Notes under the pieces: model-generated | The model's input: the letters and a program-made list of their open reading frames with translations, nothing else | What the model was told of the DNA's origin: nothing | The model's database searches: none | From: Asterochloris sp. CNOR1 | Lineage: Eukaryota > Chlorophyta > Trebouxiophyceae > Trebouxiales > Trebouxiaceae | Length of the DNA stretch: 64,000 bases | Reading direction: 5' to 3' | Assembly (NCBI GenBank): GCA_963969365.1 | Contig: OZ017761.1 | Location: 2,108,001-2,172,000 of the forward strand | Shown: positions 23,901-34,500 of the stretch, piece by piece | Numbering within the stretch: the stretch's first letter is position 1 | How the letters are laid out: each line of letters opens with the position of its first letter | Position numbers and translations under genes: made by a program

Positions 23901-26900
23901 GGCGCTGACTCGTTGTCTGCCGTGCAGTGGGATGTTGGCCAAGGACACCATCTGTGCAGAGATGGCCTTCATGCTAATGGTGAGCTGGAGCCTCACTCTG
24001 CAGCAGCTCCACATGAAGCTCACCTTTGCTTCTGGCTGACAGGCTGATCGCAACGCAGCCCTCAGTAGCGCCATTGCCAACAGCATGCAGGCCCAGGCAG
24101 CCGCAACATAGCGCATGCGGTTGCCGACTTGCTTTCTTTGCTCTGTGGTTGCACTCTGTTGTACTCGTTGTGTGCCACCAATGCCTGCAGCTTGCCCAGT
24201 TCTGTGTTGTTGCCATGTGCAAGGCTGGTAAGTTGCACTTGCTGCAATGTCATGGCTCTGCCTGAGGCACCTGTTTGCCACATGGCGGCTGCTGTGTGCC
24301 ACACCCTGCAGGAGCACACCAGCAACTTACCGTTGGCCTCCATCTGGTGCCTTGCTATGAACAGTTGTGCCATGATTGCAGGAGCGTAACAGCGGCCAGT
24401 CCACCATCGACTACCCCATGGGCGGCTCTGCCTCCATTGTGAGCGCCCTCATCAGGGGCATCGAGAAGCATGGGGGCAAGGTGCTGACACGAGCTCACGT
24501 GGATACAATCCACATGGAAGGTGACTGGGCGGCAGGGCCACTGATGTCCAGCTGCTATTGGGTGGAGCTGTGAACTTTGTGCTGCAGATGAGCCCATTAG
24601 GGCGGTGCTGAGTCTCAAGGCTGGGCACTGAGTTGGTGAGGGCAGGCGATGCGTTGCCTGAGTCTGGTGCGGTGGTGGTGTGCCAGACCTGCAGCACGCA
24701 TGTGCCCTAGAAGCGGTGCGCACTGTGCTGTTTATCCCGCCTGCGCACGATGTCCACATCTTTCAAGACCCCATGTGATGAACACGCGCCAGGGCTGTAT
24801 CTACCTTACTACATGCAGCTCTTCCTCATCTGAACACTCCCACTCACGTTGATGGGAGGCGATTGGCAGCAGGCATCGCTGTGCAGCCCCGCTCTTTGCA
24901 CATTGGTGCAAAGGTGCAAATCCCACCTTGACCATACTGCTGCAGGCGGCAGAGCAGCGGGCGTCGCTCTGCAGGGACGTGGCAGAACCTCCAGCAGCAG
25001 CAGCAATGGCGCCTCACAGCAGCCTGAGATCATCCATGCAAGACGAGGGGTCATCTCCAATGCCTCTGTCTGGGACACCCTCAAGCTGCTGCCGGAGCAT
25101 GCCGCCCCACAGGAGTGGACACAGCAGTGCTTGCGCACGCCCCAGACTGGGAGCTTCATGCACCTGCACCTCGGTGAGGCAATGATTGCTGTTGGGCCCT
25201 GTCCCTGCGTGGGTCGTTTTGGCAGCTGTGACAAGCTGTCAGACCATCTTTATACAGTAGCTAATGCTTCTTGTGTACTTCCTGGCATGCTGTAGCACAT
25301 GGCAATGCTGGTACTCTCTGACAGTGCCAATTGTTATCACCTTCTGAACACCCCCTCCTGCCCTGCCCCCTCTCTACCCCTGCAGCCTATGCTTGCAAGC
25401 TCTACAAGCCTTTGAGTCATCAGGCAGGGTAGCGATGCACCTGGCACCTCCTCCAACCTGAAGCGCCATCTGCCAGCCTCGAAACGCTTTGTACTCTGCC
25501 TGCAGGCATTGATGCATCGGGCTTGCCCCCAGACTTGGAGTGCCATCACCTGGTGGTCAATCAGTGGCAGGACCTTGAAGCCCCACAGAATGTGTGCATC
25601 ATCTGCATTCCTTCAGTGTTTGACAAGTCCCTGGCTCCCCCGGGGAAGCACACCATCCATGCCTATGTCGCAGGTGGGCCTGCACAGCTGCATGCGCACT
25701 GCTCTTTTGAGATTATGGCGCAACTGGGATGCATCAGGGTTGCTGGGCGGCTGGCGGCTCTATGTTTGACTTAATGGCACACATCTCAGCGCTGCAGGCA
25801 GGCAGCTCGCGTCAGTGTGCAACCTGCTGTAAAAAGGCCTCAAGCATCAGTCAGGCAGCGCTCCAGCTGTGCAACACAACCTCAACTTGTGTGTGTGAAT
25901 GTTCATGGAGCCAGAGCTTTCCCTTCCTTCTGCAGCAAATGAGCCCTATGACAGCTGGAAGGGCCTGGACAGAAAGAGTCAGGAGTACCAGGACCTGAAG
26001 GTGCATTGGTGTCATTCCATCTTTAAGCTGCTTGCTGTGACAAGCTCCCACCCCTGCCTCCCCTTCTCCTCCCTGTATGTGCCTCTTCAGAGCTGACTTT
26101 TCAACACTGCATGGCTTGCAGCCAGCCTGTTTGACCAACAGCTACCCTGTCCTGTGCATCTGCACCCTTCATGCTGCTGGCTGGTGTTAGCGTGCCGCCC
26201 TGAGGCTGGCGCAATGACACATGCTTGACGTCTGCAGGAGAAGCGGTGTCAGCCTCTTTGGGAGGCGCTGGAGCGCGTGATCCCCGACATCCGGAAACGA
26301 GCAGGTTGGCCTCCACCTCAAACTGTTCCTGGTGGCCGTGCTGGTGCAATGCAACCCCCTTGCAGAGTCCCCTTGTCCCTGCCTTCATTCCCAGGGCAGT
26401 CCAGGCTGCTGGTCCGTATCCGGATCAGGCACCGACCTCTGCAGGCACTGCTGCACCAAGAGCCATGCCTGCCTGCATGGAAGACTGAGCAAGTGGGCTG
26501 TGCCGCCCTGTCAGCCTTTCAAGCCAGGTTGCAATTCAGCCTCATTAGTGGCTGGATGCCGCCTGCAGTCGAGCAGACTTGTGGGCATTGAAGCATTTGT
26601 CCTATCAGGGCTGTGCTGGGTTGAATGCCCACAGCGCGACTTTGGCTGCTCACGTCCCACTGCCAGCTACAGAGCCCCGCTGGGTTCCCACAGTGCACCA
26701 CACCCTGTGCCAGACAAACAAGAAAGAGAAACGTCGTCAAGTCTGCCTTGTGCCCCTGCAGAGGTAACCCTCACAGGGTCCCCCTTGACTCATGAATTCT
26801 GGCTGCGGCGGGATCGGGGCACCTATGGAGCGGCCATCAGTGCCCAGAACGGGAGCTTCCCGGGGTCAGGCACACCAGTCAAGGGGCTGTACAGGTGCAA

Positions 26901-27301
26901 TGCCTCCCTTGGAGATTGCGTCAGGGCCAGAGCACTGGTCTCTGCAAGTCAAAAAGGCTGCAGTCAGTACATGGGGCTGCACATGTATTGAACATGCTCA
27001 GCTGCAGTTGTTTTGCAATCTGCAACATCATCAGCAGATCGCTCATGTGTTGGGCGTGCCGCCTTTGTGACATTTCGTTGCTTAGGACATTGCTTGGGAC
27101 ATTATTGTGGCCGCGTCATCAGCACTACTGCCAGATGGCATGACAGGCATATGCACCATATTCCACTGCAATCGCAGGTGTGGGGACAGCACGCAGCCTG
27201 GCATTGGGGTGCCAGCAGCAGCGGCGTCTGGGCTCATTTGTGCAAACACACTGGCGCCAGTGAGGTCGCACCTGCAGATGTTGCAGCAGCTCAAGATGTG
27301 A
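20906..27301 (+). CDS. CRTISO-like FAD-dependent oxidoreductase (plant At1g57770 type)
   Basis: Flavoprotein of the carotenoid isomerase / phytoene desaturase / retinol saturase superfamily, probably plastidial; the true substrate is unknown. Fourteen exons join perfectly to 569 residues: 20906-21074, 21139-21225, 21344-21403, 21836-21915, 22209-22392, 23153-23306, 23928-23979, 24382-24520, 24946-25173, 25506-25673, 25936-26000, 26238-26304, 26762-26894 and 27178-27301 (TGA). The first about 45 residues (Arg/Ser/Thr/Ala-rich) fit a transit peptide. FAD site: VVIGSGIGGLSCAALLARYG, then ESHYAPGGAAHGF. Further motifs: DSGPSFFAGLSG, DLECFVLSGMLAKDT, DYPMGGSASIVSAL, VISNASVWDTLKLLP, GSFMHLHLG, LAPPGKHTIHAY, GSPLTHEFWLRRDRGTYG and the C-terminal FAD motif GDSTQPGIGVPAAAASG. 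Introns 3 and 6 have GC donors. The wording matches CRTISO-like rather than CRTISO itself. Confidence 0.92.
23115..23165 (+). repeat. 33-bp duplication of the CRTISO-like exon 6 acceptor
   Basis: ctgcaggggtggtgct at 23115 and ctgcaggcgtggtgct at 23148 are near-identical acceptors plus exon start. The downstream one gives the in-phase exon at 23153. Confidence 0.7.
23284..23710 (+). repeat. three copies of the CRTISO-like exon 6 end
   Basis: The exon end gacctggagtgctttgttct at 23284 is followed by a diverged copy at 23471 (gacctggactgctttgtgct, offset 187) and a shorter one at 23691 (ctttgttctcaggctgatatg). Only the first donor (gcaagc at 23307) joins to exon 7 in phase. Confidence 0.75.
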
Positions 27302-28539
27302 GGTGCCAGGCCAGCTGTGCTGGAAACCCATTGACTTGCCCATTTGAACTTTAAGTTCAGAAGATAAGTCTTGCAAGGTCTCGTGACATGGCTGATCAGC
27401 CATGGGCCTGCAGAATTCGTGAGCAGCAACTGCAGCTCAAAGTGCAGCTGGCTAGAGCCATGCGCCATCTTCCAGTTCATCACATGCAGGCAGGGGTCAA
27501 GTGGCAATGCACCCACTCTTCCAAGATGCCAAGTCAGAGCTTGCTTCGAAGGTAGGTACCTCACACTGCAGCAGGCATGAGGCAGCTGATTGACAGCGCC
27601 ATCCAATGCAGCACCAAAAACACTCCTCTAGGGCAAATGATGCCCCATGCGCAACATATTGAGGCACCTGCTGTGGCCTGCCATGCCTGCAGAGGCAGGC
27701 AGGATGCACAGGGCAAAGCTGTGTCAAGGTAACTGCTCTGCCGTGAGACATGCCCTGTTTGTGTACGGTAGCCTGTTGAGAGGCAGTCGTACAGTGACTC
27801 GGTGGCACCTACTAAGGAGTGCAGGGCCTGGCAAGCTAATGCATACCAGCTGCCGGCATCTCATTCTCTGCTGCCTTGGTGCCAGCAACCCTGTCCAGGG
27901 CTTGATGATGAGACCCGCCCAGCAGGAGCATGCAGCAGGACAGGTCTGGAAGCAGCACAATGGCCTACAAAATGAGCCTCCATTGCATCTTGTAGCCCCT
28001 CTCAAACGCTGCATGCACACTAGCCTGTAACCTCAGGATACAGGTGCAGCAAATTTGTTGCTTGCCAACACCAGGAAGGACCTGTTGCTGTACTGCTGCT
28101 AGGCAGAGACTGTCTCATTGCCAACTGTGCAGGCATGAGAGGCCAGCTGTCGCAGTAGTGTTGAGATTGCCCTGCCTGCAAGCTTAAGCAGGCATGCGTC
28201 TGCATGTCAAATTGCCCGGCCTCGAATTTTGGAACAGCCCTCGATGGCTACCTAGGATTCAGTTAATTATATCACTTAGTGTGGAGGCTCGTTCACCTCT
28301 CAGCGCGATCTGAAAAGAATGCAAGTGTACAAATGGGGCGGAAGGCCCATGAACCTGTCATGGCAAGGCACCACCATTTCCAGCACCTCCACATGAAAGG
28401 CTTGCGAGAGTCATGAGGCTGGGGCCCTCAGCTTACCTTTCCGCATTGGTCTTGGCTGCAACAGGCTGGGGTGCTGGTGAGAACGGCTGGAATTGCTGGA
28501 ATTCCAGAGAGCATCACTCGACCATTGGACTAATATAAC
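27302..28539. other. intergenic stretch between CRTISO-like and receptor kinase
   Basis: About 1.2 kb with the CRTISO-like 3' UTR (a TGTAA occurs at about 28027) and the presumed promoter and first exon(s) of the receptor kinase. No open frame here resembles a protein I know; a signal-peptide exon for the kinase is expected but not identified. Confidence 0.35.
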
Positions 28540-31500
28540 ATGTTTCTTGGACTGCAGGAGCCGCACTGCAAGTGGCTTCAAGTGGACCCCGCAACCAGTG
28601 AGCACTGCATGAGACCTGGAGAGATGCAGTTTTTGCTGCCTGGCTGGCTCTGTGACCAGATGCACTCTGCTACCTGCAGGACACTGTTCAACGAAGAGAG
28701 CGGGCTCTGCCTGGATGCTGGCACCATAACCCAAAATTGCAGCAATGCTGTGGTGCTGTGGAACTGCACAAACACAGCCAGCCAGCGGTGGACGGCATAC
28801 GACGACCGCAGCGTCAGGCCCGATAGCAACACCTCGATGTGCCTGGACGTGGCAGGGAACCTGTACACGCAGCAGCAGGCTGCCATTCACACATGGTGCG
28901 CATGCACTGCAGGCTGCAGATCCTGTGTAGGTTGCCTGGCAAACCCTCTAAACCTGATGCTCTTGGTCCTCCCTCATTGCATGGGCATGCACATGAGGTG
29001 TACACGCAGGGTGCCAAGCAGGCATGGTCGACTGGCGATGTATGGCATATGGCAGCATAGGGCTTTCCAAGACTGGTTGCATGTGCCTGGGTGTGGCAGG
29101 ATGCCTGAACATGCAGATGCAGGTGCAGGCCCTGTGGGCGTTGTCAGCAGTCACCCAATGCAGTGACTGTCACAGTGCTGCATGTGACGGCAGCATGGCC
29201 CCCTCTAAGGCTGGTGTTTCTGGCATGCCTCCTTTCATGTAGTGGGATGTGGCAGGGGACCTTTGCACCAAGGTGCGGGCTTCCATTCAGGCCTGGTCAG
29301 CAGACTTGCGCCACTGCAAGAGCTGCTTGACGGTGCTGAAGGCCACCACAGGTCAAGCCCTACCTAGCCCACCTCTTCGCTGCTGAGAAAGCAGCGGGGC
29401 GGCAGTCTCTGTGCCACAAGCAGCGGGCTGCTTGGAACCACATCGTGGCCCATGTGGTAGGTCGGCACAGGAGTCTTCCTGCAGCGATCGCGCTGTGGGG
29501 ACAGCCTGCAGGGGTGCAGCCTGAATCCATGACATGTGCGAGCTCAGCCACTGGCCCTGACACATCTCCCCTTACGCTGCCCTTGACCCTGCAATGCCTC
29601 TCCTCATGCTGGCCCCGGCTGAGGCATGCCGCTTATATGCTGCACGCACCACCCACACCTCTGCCTGCTGCAGTGTGTGCGATTTGATGGCCAGTTTCCC
29701 AGCTTGCTGGCTGGCATCTCAGAGGGCCCAGCATCATTGGTGTTGGGAGTTACAATATTAATGGCACAGAAGTCGCGTGCCTGTGGCCCGGCCATCAGGT
29801 CAGCCGTGAGGAACGATTGTCTGCCTGCTGCAGTATTTGCAACTTTGAAGGGCAGTCATCAGGGTTCCCTGGCTGGATTTTTGATGGGCCCAGCATCATT
29901 GACGCTGGCACATATGACATGAACGGCACAGATGTCAAGTGCCTGTGGGCAGGCCTGTGGCTCAGCCTGGAGACTCGTCTGTTGATGAACTGGAACTGCA
30001 ATGAAACGGCCTCTGTCTATGGTGCGCCCCTGGCAAATGCGCCCACCTGGCAGATTCGGGACCCCACGGACTTCGCTGTCCCACGTGAGGCCGGGCTTGG
30101 GTTGTTGCCTGACAGGTGGAGCGTTGCGCCTTGAGTTTCAGCAGGCATTGCCATTTGCATGAGGCAGCTGCATGTGTATGTCTGCGTCGGTGGCCCCCAA
30201 TTTGAGCCTCAATTTGCGCATGCACACAAGGCTGGCTGTGGCTGCACTGAGGTTTCGGCCTCACTGCCTGGCAGCTACCTACTGTCCTGCTGTGGCAGCG
30301 GCTCCAGATCCTGCTGGTGACTGGATGAGCACTTCAGATGAGGCGCTATGTGATGCATGTCCACCTTTGCGCAGGCCGCATGTGTTTCCAGGAAGAGTGC
30401 AATCACTGGACGGCTGTTGCTGTGTTGCAGAGGCAGCAGCTCAGGATGCACACAGCAGCAGCAGCAAGCTCAGCGGTGGCGCCATTGGAGGTGAGAGCCC
30501 ACAAGCAAGTTTCTCAATCTCTTTGCTTTGCAACCCACCCACAGACATGTTTCAGCTACCGACATGTGTCAGTGGCCATCAATACGCCCCAAGCTAGCAT
30601 TGCGAGGGTCGCTTGTGCAAGGTGCGTCTGCTGACACCAAGCATGCTGTCGCCTGCACCCTGTGGAGCCCCAGCACTCAGGTTGGCCCCACCCATATTAC
30701 GACCTGCCCTGCTCTGCTCAGCAGTCACTGTACCTTTTAGACACCTGCAGGCAGCTGGCTGTGTCGCCATGCAACCTCAGTACTTGCCATCAGCCAGCCG
30801 TCTTGCGAGCTCTCAACTGCAGCACTGGATGCGCAGGCAAAGCATTGTGCTTTGACACGGCTCACAAAGCCCAGACTGGAATGTCCCTCGCCTGTATCAG
30901 CATGTAGGCATGCAGCGCGTCGGCAACCCTGGCCCAAGCAGCCTTTGCCCACACCCTGCAGGGCTTGTGGCGCTGGCCGTCATGACGCTGCTGGCAGTTG
31001 TGGCTGTCCTGGCACTGGCAGCCATGCTGGCGAGGCAGAGGCGCCAAATCAGGGCGCGCCCAGGGGTCATGCTGGACAAGCCCGGAAGCACCGCCATGCT
31101 GAGTGAGCCTGCTGAGAGCCACTCCTGCCTACCTTGACTCCCTGCTGCGGTCAACAAGAGGCGCATCTAGGGTGCTGGCTGTGGTGCCCATGGTGCTCTT
31201 CAAGGACAGAAAGAGATCGACCACACTCGTTCCCACAAATGTGTGCATAGCTGCACAGTGTCTCTTTTGGAGAGTCAGGCGCAAGAACGGTCAGAAGTAA
31301 AAGTATCATCCTGCCTGCCTGCAGGTGGAGGTGCTGGGCCAGCAACGCCCATGCTGGGGATCTCGCCCTTTGCCCTGAGGAACAAGCAAGCTCAGATGGA
31401 GATGGCCGCCATTCCCAGCAGCAGTCCAGCCGGCCACGCGATGCCAATTCTGAGACCTGCGGTGAGCGCTCTCCCGAGACCTGCGCAGAGCTCAGCCAGG

Positions 31501-34500
31501 CGCGTGCATGGTACCTATGCAGCCTGCCACAGAGAGACTGTGAGTAACACTGGCTGCCCTGAGTTGCATGTGGCACATGTCTACTTCCTGCCTGCAGGAA
31601 TCCGACCAGACTGAATCACGCAGCCTGCCCCCCAGCCAGTCGGGATCTGTTCTCAGCACTGGTGGCCACCCCAGTGGAGGTTCCCACAGGCGGCTGCGGC
31701 CTACAGCAGCAGGCATGACGGTGCAGGGGGGGCAGCCAACCACCAGCCGCCACACCAGCTCCCCGATACAGAGCTACGCCCAGCAGATACATGCAAGGTG
31801 AGCACTGCTGCGCAGAATGGATGGCCTGAATGCCAGGCAGCCGAGAGGATGCTAGGTAGCCACAATGCCAGGCAGCCAAGAGGGTCCCAGGTTTCCTGGG
31901 CGCCAAAAAAATGAGAGGATGCCAGGAATCCTGACCGCCAGGTAGGCGGGAGGGTGCTAAGATATCCAGACACCAGGGGCTGCCTGCTTGTGGCTGTTTG
32001 CAGCAGTGAGCTGGGCGGGCCTGAGGGTAGCAGCCGGCTTCACGTCACTATGACTTGATGAAGGCTTTGTGAGGCAGTGAGCTGTGTGGGCCTGAAATAG
32101 CAGCCGGCTTCACTTCACTAGGAACTTGTTGAAGGCTTTGTGAGGCAGTGAGCTGTGCGGGCCTGAAATGGCAGATGGCTTCACTGTGTACTTGTTGGAG
32201 GCTTTGTGAGGCAGTGAGCTGTGGTGGGAGGGTGCAGCAAGTGGCGCAACGCACAGGGCAGGGCAGGGTTAGCGGTTTGCTGGATGCTCAGATTGCTTGA
32301 GACATCGAGCCTGGTTGACAGGGGCAAGCTGGTTGCTCAGTGCTCAGACTCCATGAGAAAATGAGCCAGGCTGGGTCGAGCACCTTCCTCTTGACTGTTG
32401 TTTTTCTGTGGTTGTTTGCTGCTGTTGAACTTGGGATGTTCTGAGATCAGACTGCATTGTCTGATGCAGCTCTGGAGCTTGGCAGACTGCTCTGCCCTCT
32501 GCTGCACCTTGCAACTGCCGCGGAGCACCTTGGTGCTAGCATCCCTGCAGCAGTGGCGTAGCGCTGCGGGGACACTCAGACATGCCTGCAGGTGCTTAAT
32601 CCTGTCAGACCTGTGACGGATACGATTGTCAGGCGTGCAGCTGTGCGACTCAGCTCTTGGCATTGCAGCTTCAGGGATCTGCAATTCTGTAGGGCGGGCT
32701 GACCTGTGCCTGCAGCTGCAGATGCAGAAGCAGCCGGACAAGGCACCTGCAAGCCTGTGTCCTGCCAAGACACACAGATCCCCAACCCAATGCTGCACGC
32801 TGCAGGGCGTTCCAGGCGGGGGAGGCGCCGCCTGTGATCAGCTGGCAGATCCCCGCGCACGAGCTGATGATCCTGCAGCAGGATGGGCAGCCTTGGCGCT
32901 TGGGCCAAGGTGGGCTGTCGATGGGCGGTCTGTGTGGGCGCAGTCGTTTGTGCAGTGCAGATGTGCTGACTGGGAGCCCTAGCTGTTGCAGGGCAAGGTC
33001 TGCTTGGTACCATTGAGACCTGCACAATGCGGCTGTTGCTGGACGCTCCAGCTGTTCGCACACCTTCCAAGGCCATGTTTGCCATGTTGAACATGTTCTC
33101 GGCTACTCTTTGGCAGGAACCATGCTGACTTGTGCAGACCTGTCCACAGTGCGTTAGAGGACTGAAGACCTGCTGAGGAAAGGCACATTGAAGGCGTGAC
33201 TTTCCGGTGCGCCAGCGTCCTTCTCATTGGTCTGCTGCAGGCGCTTACGGAACTGTGCTGCGGGGTAAACGGAATGGCTTCGAGGATGTTGCCGTCAAGG
33301 TCTTCAGCAATGTACAGGACCCCAAGCAGCATGCAGGTGAGATTTGGTGCTCAGTGCTGCTGAGATGTGTACAGCTGCCAATGCTGTGTCACATGATGGA
33401 CTGCTGTGCAGCTCTCAAGGCATGTTTTGCTGAGCAGTTGTGGCCATGCTGGCCCTCCTGCCCCTGGAGAATGTTCAACTCAGCGACTTTGCCAGCTGAC
33501 AGCTGATACATGCTCAGCACTGCTTTCACGCCGTCCCTGTCGTAAGTCTCGGCCAAGGTGCTGCATGTGCGGCGCCCCTGCATTGCACAGTTGCTCTGCT
33601 CCAGAGCATTGCCAGCTCATAAGGGTATCATTTACATGAAGCTGTCCCAAAGCTGTTGAACTCAGCACCTCTGCAGAGGACTCCCATTAGTGCTCGTAAG
33701 CTGTCTGCCATTCTCTGCAGGCATCCTCCAGGAGGTGGCCATCTTGAGGGACTGCAGGCAAGCGTCAGCTGCTTTGACAGTGGTTGGTGTTTCCAGCAGA
33801 ATTTGACACCTTTTCTGTATAAGCTTCGACACCCATAGCGGGCTTGCCTGTGCAGCCCTGAGGACAGTGTCTTGTGTAGACTTGGCTTGGACGGCTTGAC
33901 GCAACCTGCATTTTCATCTTCAGGTCTTCCTTTATCCTCCAATTCTTTGGCGCTATGCTGGACGGCAACGACATCATGCTTGTCACAGAGGTGCGTCTGA
34001 GCTGCTAGAGTGTCTGCACTGGGCTTGTGGTCAGGTGGGTGAATGCGCATAACTTGCATGTCTCCCTTCGCATGTGCCTCTTCTCGTGTCTGGGTCTGTC
34101 CCTCCTGCATTGCTTCCACTGCTGCACAGCTGGGACCATTTTTGCCCCCCTTCCAGTCCAGCTGTGTTCCACATCTGGTCTGGCACTACAGTGCTACATG
34201 CTGCTGCTGCCAAGCTTGACATGCTCAGCTGCACTCGCTTCTCGCTTGGGGAGCAAACAGGAAGCAAAGAGGCCTCCTCCTGGTAATGGCACCTTGCAGG
34301 CTGTGCACACCATTCAATGGAGATGCGGTAAGAAGGGGTTCCTTCGGTGCAGAGACTGAGTTGTAACCTGCAAGCCATGTTTCCTGCACGCAGTACATGG
34401 CTGGCGGGGACCTCTTTAGTGCTTTAGGGCGGGATGATCCACAATTTGCGTGGTACCGCCAGTGAGTGATGGTCTTCTGTGCAGCCAAGCATACCTTGGG

